This document shows positions 10,191-23,500 of a stretch of 64,000 nt of DNA, piece by piece. Each line of letters opens with the position of its first letter. Position 1 is the stretch's first letter. The translations under genes were made by a program, and so were the position numbers. Origin of the DNA: Bufo bufo (lineage: Eukaryota > Chordata > Amphibia > Anura > Bufonidae); NCBI RefSeq assembly GCF_905171765.1, contig NC_053390.1, positions 508,947,444 to 509,011,443 of the forward strand, read 5' to 3'. The notes below the pieces were generated by a model, which saw only the letters and a list, made by a program, of their open reading frames with translations, did no database searches and was not told the origin of the DNA.

Positions 10191-11771
10191 CACTGCTCAA
10201 AAAAATAAAGGGAACACAAAAATAACACATCCTAGATCTGAGTTAATTAAATATTCTTCTGAAATACTTTGTTCTTTACATAGTTGAATGTGCTGACAAC
10301 AAAATCACACAAAAATAAAAAAATGGAAATCAAATTTTTCAACCCATGGAGGTCTGGATTTGGAGTCACCCTCAAAATTAAAGTGGAAAAACACACTACA
10401 GGCTGATCCAACTTTGATGTAATGTCCTTAAAACAAGTCAAAATGAGGCTCAGTAGTGTGTGTGGCCTCCACGTGCCTGTATGACCTCCCTACAACGCCT
10501 GTGCATGCTCCTGATGAGGGGGCGGACGGTCTCCTGAGGGATCTCCTCCCAGACCTGGACTAAAGCATCTGCCAACTCCTGGACAGTCTGTGGTGCAACG
10601 TGACGTTGGTGGATAGAGCGAGACATGATGTCCCAGATGTGCTCAATTGGATTCAGGTCTGGGGAACGGGCGGGCCAGTCCATAGCATCAATGCCTTTGT
10701 CTTGCAGGAACTGCTGACACACTCCAGCCACATGAGGTCTAGCATTGTCTTGCATTAGGAGGAACCCAGGGCCAACCGCACCAGCATATGGTCTCACAAG
10801 GGGTCTGAGGATCTCATCTCGGTACCTAATGGCAGTCAGGCTACCTCTGGCGAGCACATGGAGGGCTGTGCGGCCCTCCAAAGAAATGCCACCCCACACC
10901 ATTACTGACCCAATGCCATACCGGTCATGCTGGAGGATGTTGCAGGCAGCAGAACGTTCTCCACGGCGTCTCCAGACTCTATCACGTCTGTCAAATGTGC
11001 TCAGTGTGAACCTGCTTTCATCTGTGAAGAGCACAGGGCGCCAGTGGCGAATTTGCCAATCTTGGTGTTCTCTGGCAAATACCAAACGTCCTGCACGGTG
11101 TTGGGCTGTAAGCACAACCCCCACCTGTGGACGTCGGGCCCTCATATCACCCTCATGGAGTCTGTTTCTGGCCGTTTGAGCAGACACATGCACATTTGTG
11201 GCCTGCTGGAGGTCATTTTGCAGGGCTCTGGCAGTGCTCCTCCTGTTCCTCCTTGCACAAAGGCAGAGGTAGCGGTCCTGCTGCTGGGTTGTTGCCCTCC
11301 TACGGCCTCCTCCATGTCTCCTGATGTACTGGCCTGTCTCCTGGTAGCGCCTCCATGCTCTGGACACTACGCTGACAGACACAGCAAACCTTCTTGCCAC
11401 AGCTCGCATTGATGTGCCATCCTGGATAAGCTGCACTACCTGAGCCACTTGTGTGGGTTGTAGACTCCGTCTCATGCTACCACTAGAGTGAAAGCACCGC
11501 CAGCATTCAAAAGTGACCAAAACATCAGCCAGGAAGCATAGGAACTGAGAAGTGTCTGTGGTCACCACCTGCAGAACCACTTCTTTATTGGGGGTGTCTT
11601 GCTAATTGCCTATAATTTCCACTTGTTGTCTATCCCATTTGCACAACAGCATGTGAAATTAATTGTCACTCAGTGTTGCTTCCTAAGTGGACAGTTTGAT
11701 TTCACAGAAGTGTGATTGACTTGGAGTTACATTGTGTTGTTTAAGTGTTCCCTTTATTTTTTTGAGCAGTG
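10191..11771 (-). mobile_element. Apparently intact Tc1-family transposon (DD34E)
   Basis: The 1581-bp element has 27-bp terminal inverted repeats starting CACTGCTCAAAAAAATAAAG that match perfectly, and TA on both sides (10189-10190, 11772-11773). It sits inside the hAT element at 10040-11905 and is therefore younger than that element. It contains one uninterrupted transposase gene on the minus strand. Confidence 0.92.
10450..11475 (-). CDS. Tc1-family transposase, full length
   Basis: This enzyme cuts the element out of DNA and pastes it at TA sites. From the Met at 11475 the protein is about 341 residues, the normal Tc1 length. The open frame extends 35 codons further upstream to 11580, but those residues lack family character. 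An N-terminal helix-turn-helix region (residues about 5-55, with [18 protein letters not shown]) is followed by a second DNA-binding region. The catalytic triad is visible: Asp in LFTDESRF, Asp in LMQDNARPH, and Glu in [11 protein letters not shown]. There are 34 residues between the second Asp and the Glu (DD34E). No frameshift or stop was seen. Whether it is expressed is unknown. Confidence 0.92.
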   Translation of the reverse strand: MRRSLQPTQVAQVVQLIQDGTSMRAVARRFAVSVSVVSRAWRRYQETGQYIRRHGGGRRRATTQQQDRYLCLCARRNRRSTARALQNDLQQATNVHVSAQTARNRLHEGDMRARRPQVGVVLTAQHRAGRLVFAREHQDWQIRHWRPVLFTDESRFTLSTFDRRDRVWRRRGERSAACNILQHDRYGIGSVMVWGGISLEGRTALHVLARGSLTAIRYRDEILRPLVRPYAGAVGPGFLLMQDNARPHVAGVCQQFLQDKGIDAMDWPARSPDLNPIEHIWDIMSRSIHQRHVAPQTVQELADALVQVWEEIPQETVRPLIRSMHRRCREVIQARGGHTHY

Positions 11772-11913
11772 TATAAAGTGATTTTATAATACTGTTGAAG
11801 GGGCCCTGACAGTAAAATCTTTCAGTCTTCCTTCTTGATGAGCCCTTTCTGAGTTCGGGCCCCAAAGCAGCTGTTTCTCCTGCTTCCCCTATAGCTACGC
11901 CCCTGGGTCTTCC

Positions 11914-12411
11914 TCTTCTGCCAGGGGTCGACTGGGAAACGCCTGCCCAGCTCAGTACACACTCACCCCAGGAAGGAGTTAACTGATCAACAGGTTTATT
12001 TGGAAAAGAGTAAACAATGGTTAAAAACATTAAAATAATGCAATAAAAGGAACAGAGCACAGATTACAATACTGTCTAAGGAAAACCCCTGTTGAAGGGG
12101 GCGGGGCTATCTGTAACAGAAAGCAGTGATGGTGGTCACACACACTCTCCTTTCGAAGATAAAAGCAATACATTGTTCCCAGCTATCTACTCCAAATACT
12201 CAGAAGGCCATAAACTACTGCCTAGCAACTAACCCAGTTCAAATGTTGGGGCCCGGTTGCAAAAAATGTTGGCACACTTACTATTGTCCCGCCTGGGAAC
12301 CACCTGGGGGCTGTAGCAATAAGAAGCTTGGATGGCAGTGGAGTCAGGGGCAAGATCTTCCTGGGCGCAGGATGACACTTCCCCAGGAAAGCATTTTGGG
12401 CTGCAGATTTG
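11914..12411. other. No recognised feature
   Basis: Non-coding sequence between the hAT element and the minisatellite. Open frames here have no recognisable domain. Confidence 0.4.
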
Positions 12412-13760
12412 ATGCAGCAGCTGAGCGCTCTCCTTGCACACAGGAATCACTGGACCTGTCTGGACTGTGCTGTAGGGTTAATGCAGCAGCTGAGCTCTCT
12501 CCTCTGACATGAATCGCTGGAGCTGTCTGGACTGTGCCGTAGGGTTAATGCAGCAGCTGAGCTCTCTCCTGTGACAGGAATCACTGGAGCTGTCTGGACT
12601 GTGCTGTAGGGTTAATGCAGCAGCTGAGCTCTCTCCTCTGACAGGAATCACTAGAGCTGTCTGGACTGTGCTGTAGGGTTAATGCAGCAGCTGAGCTCTC
12701 TCCTGTGACAGGAATCACTGGAGCTGTCTGGACTGTGCTGTAGGGTTAATGCAGCAGCTGAGCTCTCTCCTCTGCACTGGAATTACTAGAGCGGTCTGGA
12801 CTGTGCTGTAGAGTTAATGCAGCAGCTGCGCTTTCTCCTCTGACAGGAATCACTCGAGCTGTCTGGACTGTGCTGTAGGGTTAATGCAGCAGCTGAGCTC
12901 TCTCCTCTGACACAGGAATCACTGGAGCTGTCTGGACTGTGCTGTAGGGTTAATGCAGCAGCCGAGCTCTCTCCTCTGACACAGGAATCACTGGAGCTGT
13001 CTGGACTGTGCTGTAGGGTTAATGTAGCAGCCGAGCTCTCTCCTCTGACACAGGAATCACTGGAGCTGTCTGGACTGTGTTGTAGGGTTAATGCAGCAGC
13101 CGAGCTGTCTCCTCTGCACAGGAATCACTGGAGCTGCCTGGACTGTGCTGTAGAGTTAATGCAGCAGCTGCGCTCTCTCCTCTGCACTGGAATCACTAGA
13201 GCGGTCTGGACTGTGCTGTAGGGTTAATGCAGCAGCTGAGCTCTCTCCTCTGCACTGGAATCACTGGAGCTGTCTGGACTGTGCTGTAGGGTTAATGCAG
13301 CAGCCGAGCTCTCTCCTCTGACACAGGAATCACTGGAGCGGTCTGGACTGTGCTGTAGAGTTAATGCAGCAGCCGAGCTCTCTCCTCTGACACAGGAATC
13401 ACTGGAGCTGTCTGGACTGTGCTGTAGGGTTAATGCAGCACCTGAGCTCTCTCCTCTGCACAGGAATCACTGGAGCTGCCTGGACTGTGCTGTAGAGTTA
13501 ATGCAGCAGCTGCGCTCCCTCCTCTGCACTGGAATCACTAGAGCGGTCTGGACTGTGCTGTAAAGTTAATGCAGCAGCTGCGCTCCTCTGCACTGGAATC
13601 ACTAGAGCTGTCTGGACTGTGCTGTAGAGTTAATGCAGCACCTGAGCTCTCTCCTCTGCACAGGAATCACTGGTGCCTGGACTATGCTGTAGAGTTAATG
13701 CAGCAGCTGCGCTCTCTCCTCTGCACTGGAATCACTAGAGCGGTCTGGACTGTGCTGCAC
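12412..13760 (+). repeat. Minisatellite, ~69-bp unit, about 19-20 copies
   Basis: A unit containing GGAATCACTGGAGCTGTCTG, then GACTGTGCTGTAGGGTTAAT, GCAGCAGCTGAGC and TCTCTCCTCTG repeats head to tail. Recurrent variants such as GCAGCCGAGC or GTAGAGTTAAT are shared between non-adjacent units, suggesting duplication of blocks several units long. The last units are shortened. Open frames across the array are repeat artefacts. Confidence 0.93.
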
Positions 13761-15589
13761 TGTTTGCACATAAGCAGAGTTCATTCTGCCTGTGGAGATC
13801 TTTTAGTCTGTCTCCTGGCCATGATTCTGTCTCCAAGATGGCTGCTGTTCCTTTTCCTTTCCCACTGCTATTGGCTGCAGGGTGGAGCAAGTATTCATGG
13901 GATTTGCAGTCTACTTCACCTCAGAAGAATCAGCACTAATTCCTGCTGCTCTGAGTCCCTGCTTGTAATTGACAGTACCAACACCCACTATACCCACTGC
14001 TTTCTCTGCAGGGGTTACATACAGCATTACACTTAGGGATGAGAAGAGGGAATAAACCATCCCTTGGTTTGCATAAAGACAAATGGATATCTACACTGTT
14101 GATTTTGTACTTTTATGGGAAAACATATATCTAATAGTAATACAAATGTATAGAATGCAAGATATTCCAGATATCCTTGTGATCGATTTTTCAGGACATA
14201 TGGAAAGGGGTTAGCTCTAAGGGACAAACCCATTAATACCGTAATAGTTAATTTTATAATTATTCATTTTCTCGGACACGTCAGATGTAGAGCTAAAACT
14301 AGATGGGGAAGATGAGAAGTATCTTTTGATAAGTGAGGTCAAGAACTGCTTCATAATATTACCATAGGATCATTTAGCAGAGAAAATTCTCATGCTAAAC
14401 ATACATACATACATGCTAAACAAAATACATTTTCTATGCATTGCAGTGTTGAACAATTTGCCTTTATGTTCATATTCACAATGTTCTATCTGTGTCCTCC
14501 ACAAATAAACTTAGGGACCTGAAGCAATTATGCATTCCTAATATATGGGTGAATAAATTATAAAAGACTGTCGGAATACCTGAGTTTAGTAGTGAATTAA
14601 TGGTTAACATTGAAAACCCTGTATAAAATCGACTTGATATGTCAGTTATCAGTCGTGGCCTCTGACCCATGGCAATTCCCAAAATGAAGGCATCACTGTA
14701 CTCTATTAATTTTCCTTTATACAGTAGTGTACTGGCGCAAAAAATCGTACACTGGACACTGAGTGCCAGAGCCCCTTCATAAAGGGATTTAGCAGGAATC
14801 TGTTCAAGATTACTAATAACCATGGGCGTAACTACCAGGGTAGCAGGCAGAGCAGCTCCTGTGGGGCCCAACAACTAAGAAGGACCATCTCCACTAAACC
14901 TACAGTATAACCTATAACTTCTGTGTAGAAAAGCTACTCCAGTTTTCCTACTCTACCCTCCTACTGCAACTTTTTTTGCAACTTTTCAAGGCAAGGGCTA
15001 CACAGCAACACTGGTCACGCGACACCTGTCGAAGCCAAGATCGCTGAGTATCGGTGATCCCATAGGAATGAATGGGATCGCAGTAGCAAGAAATCCAGCC
15101 ATGTTGGAGGAAGCTTTTTGCTTCCTTGCCACCAAAAAAGTGTTATGTACCCCAAAATGATAATACAAGTCGTCCCGCAAAAATCAAGCTCTCACACAGC
15201 TCTGTAGAAAGAAAAGTAAAAAAAGTTATAGGTTTTGTGATGCAATGATGCAAAAACAATTTCTTCGTTTTTAAAAAAAAGGGGGTTTTATTGTGCAAAA
15301 GTAGTAAAATGGAAAAAAAAAACGATATGTGTTTGGTATCGCTGTAATCATACTGACCCAGATAATAAAGGTATAATGTTATTTATGCTGAAAAATAAAC
15401 ACAGCTAAATTCATTATATAAAAACTCATCCCCGTCCCAAAAAGAGTTAACAAAAGTTAATGAGTAAGTTATGTGTACCCCAAAATGGCACCATTAAAAT
15501 ACTTGTCCTTCAAAAACAAAAAAAAGCTTGGTCATTAAGTCCCAAAACAGGCTGGTCACTAAGAGGTTAACTTATTCTTGTAAATTTTT
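13761..15589. other. Non-coding stretch with degraded repeat pieces
   Basis: No gene is recognised. CATGGGCGTAACTACCAGGG at about 14821-14840 resembles a hAT terminus but has no partner. The part from about 15115 to 15590 is AT-rich with runs of A and ends in GAGGTTAA, in the style of a TTAA-flanked non-autonomous element whose other end was not found. Confidence 0.35.
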
Positions 15590-18500
15590 GTTTTATTAAC
15601 AAATATAATAGCAAATTAATACAAGTTTAACAAAAAATATAAAATGAGATAACATCACCATTATACATGGAAGTTTGCATACATTATAACCTGTTGAGTC
15701 ATCACAGGAATAACATTTCCTAATTTTGAAAAAGCATATTAAACAAAGTAATTATTTTAAAAAATATCAATATAAATCATTTCAAAGCTGATTTATAAAA
15801 TGGTGAAGGGAAAGGAGGGGTAGGGGGGGGAGGGGAAAGGAGAGGGAGACAAAACAAGGGGTCAAACAATGTGGGGGAAAAGAAAAAGTTGTCACATGTT
15901 TTATTCGGTAATTCAAGAGCACAAGAGAAAAGAAGAATACTTAGAGATCCAAATGTATAGACTTTAGTCAAAGAACTTAGATAGTTTGCCAGTGGAGATG
16001 CAATCATGCCACTTGGACCAGATCCCGAGGTATCTTTTAGGGTTGCCGGCAATTGTCCATTTGAGTTTTTCAAAGCGACTGATAGTTAGAACTTCCTCCA
16101 TCCAGTCCTGAATAGACGGAACCTTCGTACTCAGCCAGTGTCTGGGAATTATGGTTTTTAATGCAGCAATTAAAAAGGGAAACAGACGGTCTTTAATGGC
16201 GCCGTGGTTTTTATTGTATAGCCCAAGCAGAACAAGTTCTGCATCTACTTTTATTTGTGACCCATATATTTCTGTAGTAATTTGGTTAAATTTTTCCCAC
16301 AGTGGCGCAATTTTTGGACAGGAATACCAAATATGAGTTATGGATCCAATTCCTTCACCACATCTCCAACAGTGTGCAGGAATTTCGGGGTTGATTTTAT
16401 TCAGAATGACAGGGGTCCTGTACCATCTGGACAGTATTTTATAGTGTGACTCTTGGAGTCTGGTAGACGTGATTTTGGGAATTGAGGAATGTACCATTGC
16501 CGTGGTTTCTTGCTCATTGAATGTTTTGTTTAGTTCTTTAGACCAGCTAGACAGGAATGATGGGGAGGATATCTTGTTATTAACAATGGAGTAAAACTTA
16601 GAAATTCCGTGGCTTATGGGAGTCTTATTTATCATCAACTTGGTAAGATCATGTTCGCTATTTTTAGTCATAACTCGAGGACCTAGCCCTGAGAGATGCT
16701 TTGTTATCTTGTCGTACTCTTTTCTGTTAAATTTGGGGAAATCACCACTCTCTATATATTTGGTGTATTCCATTGGCGAAGTGGCTGAATATATGGCTTT
16801 CAAAGGTATCATATAGCCTTTGGGGTGTGAGGTGATTCTATTCCTAATTAGTCTCCAACCGTTTGGAATTGATGCTAGCAGGGGGAGTTCCAGGCAGTTA
16901 GGGAATGGGATGGTATGTTTCTTGACAAGATTATGCCAAACGTGAATGGCATGTTTGGTGTAGGGATTATCAATTTTAGCATATAAATGTTTATTGCTTT
17001 TGGTCTTCCAGATCAGGTAATGGAGGGGGCATGGTGCACATCCCTCTTCCAGATCTACCCAGAGTTTTCTGGGTGGAAAAACATTCCATTCTTTAATTCG
17101 TGTCAGGGTCGCAGCAGCGCTATAGTTACCAATATCCGGAAGACCAAGTCCACCCCTATGTTTTGATCTCGTCAAAATATCAAACGATAGCCTGTTTTGC
17201 CCTCGCTTCCATACAAAGGAAAGAATCTTTCTTTTAATAGCCGTATAAAAATTTTTGGGTAATGCCATAGGAATACCTTGGAGGAAGTACAGAACCCTGG
17301 GGAGGGTGATCATCTTAATTAAATTAATACGACCGATTAATTTGAGAGTGGTGAAATTTAACCGGTAGATGTCATTTAGGTTATTTGAAATATTCACGCC
17401 TAGATATTTGAAATATGTAACTGTTGGCTTGAGGCCACTAATCGATTTTATGGAATCCCACGTGCGGCTATTTATGTTAACATTATAAATCGTAGATTTG
17501 GTTAAGTTAACTTTAAAAAAAGATAAGGTACCAAATTGGTCTAGTTCCGACAGAAGATTTGGGATAGAGGTGAGCGGGTTGGTGATAAAAAATATGTCGT
17601 CTGCATAAGCTGCAGCCTTATGGGTAAGTCTATCTGTTTTCAAACCTGATATATTATTATTCTGTCTGATTTTAGCTAGAAGTGGTTCAAGAGAAATAAT
17701 AAATAGGAGGGGAGACAACGGGCACCCCTGCCTAGTGCCATTTCGGATTCTATAATCTTGAGAGACAGTGCCATTCACCAATATCCGTGCTGAAGGAGTG
17801 GTGTACAGAGCTTGTATTTTCCTGATGAAGGAGACAGGAAGACCGAACCTGGAGAGGGTAGCCATCAGAAAACTCCAATTAAGCCTATCAAAAGCTTTTT
17901 CCGCATCAGTTGAGATGAAAGCTAAAGGTATCTTATTCTTTTTACAGTACTCCATGCCTAACAAGGCCTTCATGATGTTGTCCTTGGCCTCCCCTCCAGG
18001 CATAAAGCCCACCTGCTCCGGATTTATAATTGAGGGTAAAATGGACTGCATTCTATTAGCCAGAACTTTGGCATAAATTTTTAAATCATTGTTCAGGAGT
18101 GAAATTGGGCGGTAATTTTGGCATAGTGTGGGGTCTCTATCCTCTTTAGGGATGAGTGTGATATTAGCTGTCATTGTTTCCTGTCTAAAATTATTGGATA
18201 GACCGACTTCATTGAAATATTTAGTAATGTGGGGAATCAGAATTTCTTTGTATTTTTTATAATAGAAAATTCCGAAGCCATCCGGACCCGGGCATTTACC
18301 AGATGGCAGCGTTGTAATTGCTTCTTCTATCTCAGCCTGGGAAAAAGGGGATTCTAATTTCTCTTTTTGAATTTTGTCAAGGCTTGGCAGATGTTTCTGC
18401 TCAAGATAATCTTGGATAGCCGCATCAGTCGGATTCGAGACCAATTCATCACCCTGTAAATCATAAAGCTTACTATAATAATCGCGAAAGACTACTGCTA

Positions 18501-19300
18501 TTCTATCACTTAATTGTTCAATATTGCCTTTCTCGTTTCTGATCTTATGAATAGTGGTTTTATTTCTCTGTTTTTGAGTCAATTTTGCTAAATCCCTTCC
18601 ACATTTATTTGCATGGATGAAGTGCCTAAATTTGCTCATAAACAGATATCTTTCAGATTCCCTATTTAGGGCTTCTTTGAGTTCCATTCTAAGTTTTATA
18701 AGTTGTCTTTCAGTATCTTTAGCGCATGTCGTTTTATGCAATTTTTCTAAACTTTGTATTTTAGTTGTTAGGTCTAAGATCTTTTGCCTTTTTTCCCGCG
18801 TTCCAATTTGCATCAAGTGTCATCTAATAACAGCTTTATGAGCTTCCCATAGGGTAGCCCAGGAGATATCATCTTTATTGTTCTCCTCAAAGAAATTTTT
18901 TATTTGTGCGGCAATGAAATTAGAGTCTGGGTTCGATGTTATCAGGGTGTCGTTAAGTTGCCAATTAAGGGGCCTGGTACTTTTGTCCGCTGCAGATAAA
19001 GTAACGATAAGTGGTGCGTGGTCTGAATGCAGTAAATAGTCATATTTAGCTCCACAAATTGTATCAAGTGTGATATCCGTGAATACTGGTTATGTACCGT
19101 TGAAAAATAAGAATAATCCCTATCCCAGGGTTGTAAAATCTCCAGGCATCTACAAGCAGTCTATCATGTAGCATTTTTTAAATCTTTTTAAGCTTGTTAT
19201 ATGGAAAGGATGTTATACCTTTGGAGGTATCCATATTAGGTTCCATAGAGATGTTAAAATCTCCACCCAATATCAATTTATCTTCATAGATATTGCCAAA
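15590..19300 (-). mobile_element. L1/Tx1-type non-LTR retrotransposon, 5'-truncated
   Basis: A minus-strand LINE. It comprises a ~370-bp 3' untranslated region (15590-15963), the ORF2 reverse transcriptase, and broken endonuclease sequence from about 18820 to 19300. The 5' part, ORF1 and promoter are missing. The left junction abuts the alternating repeat array at about 19300. No poly(A) tract or clear target duplication was identified. Confidence 0.8.
15964..18816 (-). pseudogene. LINE ORF2 reverse transcriptase, long open remnant
   Basis: The 950-codon open frame holds a full reverse transcriptase: GPDGF (residues ~177-181), LIPK and NYRPISLLN (~221-242), STDAEKAFDRLNW (~302-314), RQGCPLSPLLF (~362-372) and the catalytic YADD (~404-407). 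Near the C-terminus CWRCGEGIGSITHIWYSC is the Cys/His motif typical of L1/Tx1 ORF2. Immediately upstream a TGA (about 18817-18822) separates it from in-frame sequence containing DHAPLIVTLS, the end of the apurinic-type endonuclease. Further upstream ILGGDFNISM, an endonuclease motif, appears in a shifted frame near 19230-19280. The gene is thus disabled by at least one stop and frameshifts in the endonuclease, while the reverse transcriptase part is unbroken. On that count it is a fairly young copy. Confidence 0.88.
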
Positions 19301-20545
19301 TTATTTCTCTCACCCAGCATGGGTTATGTAAAATGACACCCCAAAACACATTGCCCAACTTCTCCTGAGTACGGAGATACCACATGTGTGACACTTTTTT
19401 GCAGCCTAGGTGGGCAAAGGGGCCCACATTCCAAAGAGCACCTTTCGGATTTCACCGGCCATTTTTTACACATTTTGATTTCAAACTACTTGAATGCCAG
19501 GGCAGTATAACTACCCCACAAGTGACCCCATTTTGGAAAGAAGACACCCCAAGGTATTCGCTGATGGGCATAGTGAGTTCATAGAAGTTTTTTTTTTTGT
19601 CACAAGTTAGTGGAATATGAGACTTTGTAAGAAAAAAAAAACAAAAACATAATTTTCCACTAACTTGTGACAAAAAAGAAAAAATTCTAGGAACTCGCCA
19701 TGCCCCTCATGGAATACCTTGGGGTGTCTTCTTTCCAAAATGGGGTCACTTGTGGGGTAGTTATACTGCCCTGGCATTCTAGGGGCCCAAATGTGTGGTA
19801 AGTAGTTTGAAATCAAAATCTGTAAAAAATGCCGGTGAAATCCGAAAGGTGCTCTTTGGAATGTGGCCCCCTTTGCCCACCTAGGCTGCAAAAAAGTGTC
19901 ACACATGTGGTATCTCCGTACTCAGGAGAAGTTGGGCAATGTGTTTTGGGGTGTCATTTTACATATACCCATGCTGGGTGAGAGAAATATCTCGGCAAAA
20001 GACAACTTTTCCCATTTTTTTATACAAAGTTGGCATTTGACCAAAATATTTCTCTCACCCAGCATGGGTATATGTAAAATGACACCCCAAAACACATTCC
20101 CCAACTTCTCCTGAGTACGGCGATACCACATGTGTGACACTTTTTTGCAGCCTAGATGCGCAAAGGTGCCCAAATTCCTTTTAGGAGGGCATTTTTAGAC
20201 ATTTGGATCCCAGACTTCTTCTCACGCTTTAGGGTCCCTAAAAAGCCAGGGCAGTATAAATACCCCACATGTGACCCCATTTTGGAAAGAAGACACCCCA
20301 AGGTATTCAATGAGGGGCATGGCGAGTTCATAGAAAAAAATAAATTTTGCCACAAGTTAGCGGAAATTGATTTTTTTTGTTTTTTTCTCACAAAGTCTCC
20401 CTTTCCGCTAACTTGAGACAAAAATTTCAATCTTTCATGGACTCAATATGCCCCTCAGCGAATACCTTGGGGTGTCTTCTTTCCAAAATGGTGTTATTTG
20501 TGGGGTGTTTGTACTGCCCTGGCATTTGAGGGTCTCCGCAATCAT
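19300..20545. repeat. Array of ~300-bp blocks in alternating orientation
   Basis: Four related blocks lie in alternating directions: about 19305-19600 (+), 19690-19985 (-), 20047-20340 (+) and 20420-20545 (-, shortened). They share CACCCCAAAACACATTGCCC, CCACATGTGTGACACTTTTT and AAAGAAGACACCCCAAGGTA. Hairpins with CACAAGTTAGTGGAA-like arms sit at the turning points near 19640 and 20380. The same short open frames (MCDTFLQPRWAKG...) recur on both strands because of this and are not genes. It probably belongs to the non-coding part of the adjoining piggyBac element. Confidence 0.75.
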
Positions 20546-23500
20546 TACATGTATGGCCAGCATTAGGAGTTTCTGCTATTCTCCTTATATTGAGCATACG
20601 GGTAATGAGATTTTTTTTTTCCGTTCAGCCTCTGGGCTGAAAGAAAAAAATGAACGGCACAGATTTCTTCATTCGCATCGATCAATGTGGATGAAAAAAT
20701 CTCTGCCAAAAAAATAAAAAGGAGGGGAAAGGCGTCTGCCAGGACATAGGAGCTCCGCCCAACATCCATACCCACTTAGCTCATATGCCCTGGCAAACCA
20801 GATTTATCCATTCACATCAATCGATGTGGATAAATAAATCATTGCCGGGATTTTTTTTTTTTTTTATATATATACAAAGTGTTTGCCAAAGCATATGAAC
20901 ACCGCCACCTCCTTAGCTCATATGCCTCGGCAAACATATCTTTTACTGCAGAGGATTAATCTCGTCTTGCAGCGCCGCATACACCGACTTGTGTGTAATC
21001 TGACAGCAGCGCAATGCTTCTGTCAGAATGCACATCAGTGCTGCAGCTGGTTCATCGGTTGGTCCACCTGGAAGGTAAAAAAAACAAAACAAAAAAGAAA
21101 AAAACAGGCCGCAACGCAATAAATTTTATTAACTTTTTAATAACTTTTGAACAGAACATATAAACTTTTTTTTAACTTTTTGAACTGAAGTTAACTTTTT
21201 TGCTTACTTTTTTTTTTTTTTTTTTACCTTTTATAGGACAAACCTCTCCTTCCCCATGGGACAATGTGCAAAGCGCAAATCGCCCAAAGATGTGGCAAAG
21301 TACATTATGCACTTTATCCCAGGTGAAAGGAGAGGTTTGCAGTAGCTGTGAGTGTAAGGGCCCTAATAGCCCTGTGTGCCTGTCCTGTGAGATGCAATCC
21401 CTATGCTAAGTGTACCTGTGTGGGGTACTTCCGGAAACACTCTCCATAGCATAGGGCAGGGTGGTCAGGACAGTCAGGACAGAAATAGCGGGTGTCACGC
21501 CTTATTCCACTCCTGCTACAGACACAACATCTTTTTCGGGGTGACGGTTGGGTTGAGGTACCAGGAACGACACTGGGGAAATGTCGCTCGTGTAGACGGC
21601 TAACTATACTGGTGGATGGGGCCACGGAACCTTCTGGATACAGGAGGTTCTCGATGATCTCTTCCTGAAATTTGAGGAAGGATCGTGTTCTCCCAGCCTT
21701 ACTGTAGAGAACAAAACTATTGTACAGAGCCAATTGAATTAAATATACAGACACCTTCTTATACCAGCGTCTGGTGCGTCTGGAAACTAAATACGGAGAC
21801 AACACGAAGTCCACCCCTCCCATGAGCAAATTATAGTCGTGGACACAGAGGGGCTTTTCAATGACACGGGTTGCTCGCTCAATTTGGATTGTCGTGTCTG
21901 CGTGAATGGAGGAGAGCATGTAAACGTCACGCTTGTCTCTCCATTTCACCGCGAGCAGTTCTTCGTTACACAAGGCAGCCCTCTCCCCCCTTGCAAGACG
22001 GGTGGTAACGAGCCGTTGGGGGAAGCCCACGCGACTAGTTCGCGCGGTGCCACAGGCGCCAATCTGTTCTAGAAACAAATGCCTAAAGAGGGCCACACTT
22101 GTGTAGAAATTGTCCACATAAAGATGGTACCCCTTGCCAAATAAGGGTGACACCAAGTCCCAGACTGTCTTCCCACTGCTCCCCAGGTAGTCAGGGCAAC
22201 CGACCGGTACCAGGGTCTGATCTTTTCCCTCATAGATCCGAAATTTGTGGGTATAGCCTGTGGCCCTTTCACAGAGCTTATACAATTTGACCCCATACCG
22301 GGCACGCTTGCTTGGGATGTATTGTTTGAAGCCAAGGCGCCCGGTAAAATGTATTAGGGACTCGTCTACGCAGATGTTTTGCTCTGGGGTATACAAATCT
22401 GCAAATTTCTGGTTGAAGTGGTCTATGAGGGGTCGAATTTTGTGGAGCCGGTCAAAAGCTGGGTGGCCTCTGGGACGGGAGGTGGTGTTGTCGCTAAAAT
22501 GCAGGAAACGCAGGATGGCCTCAAATCGTGCCCTGGACATAGCAGCAGAGAACATGGGCATGTGATGAATCGGGTTCGTGGACCAATATGACCGCAATTC
22601 ATGCTTTTTGGTTAGACCCATGTTGAGGAGAAGGCCCAGAAAAATTTTAATTTCGGAAACTTGGACTGGTTTCCACCGGAAAGGCTGGGCATAAAAGCTT
22701 CCCGGGTTGGCGGATATAAATTGTGTGGCTTACCGATTTGTTTCTGCCACGACTAAGTCCAAGAGCTCCGCAGTCAAAAACAGCTCAAAAAATCCCAGGG
22801 CCGAACCGATCTGAGCTGTCTCAACCCGAACTCCAGACTGGGCGGTGAAAGGGGGAACTACAAGTGCGGCTGAAGTTGGGGACTGCCAATCAGGATTTGC
22901 CAGCACCTCAGAGGGACTCTAGGGGCTCTACGGGCCTGTCTGTGCGGTGGCTGCGACGGGGTAACTACTGCACGTGCCACCGTACCAGCTTCAACTGCCC
23001 TTCTGGTGCTCGCCACTTCACCATGTTGTACGGCAGTGCTGGTACTAGGTCCAGGGAGGGCTGCGCTGCTGGTGTATGCCTCACCACGTGATCCGACAGC
23101 GCCAGCCCCACTCTGCTGCTCTTGAAGCGGATCCTGCGCAACCTGTGGTCTAGCGACACGGGGCCGGGTACGCCTGGTTCTATCAGGGACCTCCACCTCC
23201 TCGTCCGAACTTTGGGTCAGAGTGCCACTGCTTTCTACAGGTTCATATTCTGACCCGCTAGATTCGTCAGATGAGGGTTCCCATTCCTCATCCGACTGGG
23301 TCAGAATCCTGTAGTCCTCTTCAGAAGAATACCCCCTGTTTGACATTTGGACTACAAAATTTAGGGGTATTCCCTGAGACTACCCAAGAAAAAAAGCAAG
23401 CCTGTCTTACAAAGGGGAGGCTAGCGAAGTACCGGAGGCCGATGCGGTTGATAAAAAATATCAAAACTGATTTTTTTATCGCCGCAGCGCTTGGAAAGTG

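Larger units (their letters stand above)
10040..11905. mobile_element. hAT-type element with perfect 8-bp target duplication, split by Tc1
   Basis: The element starts CAGTGGCATAACTAG and ends ATAGCTACGCCCCTG, imperfect inverted termini of hAT style. GGTCTTCC is duplicated exactly on both sides (10032-10039, 11906-11913). Apart from the Tc1 insertion only about 285 bp of its own sequence remain, with no transposase, so it is non-autonomous. Confidence 0.8.

Noticed and set aside
10745..11412. Plus-strand open frames of 144 and 161 codons
   Set aside because: They are antisense shadows of the Tc1 transposase at 10450-11475.
12126..14036. Open frames in and around the minisatellite (for example 13569-14036)
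   Set aside because: They follow the repeat unit and end in unrelated sequence; no domain is visible.
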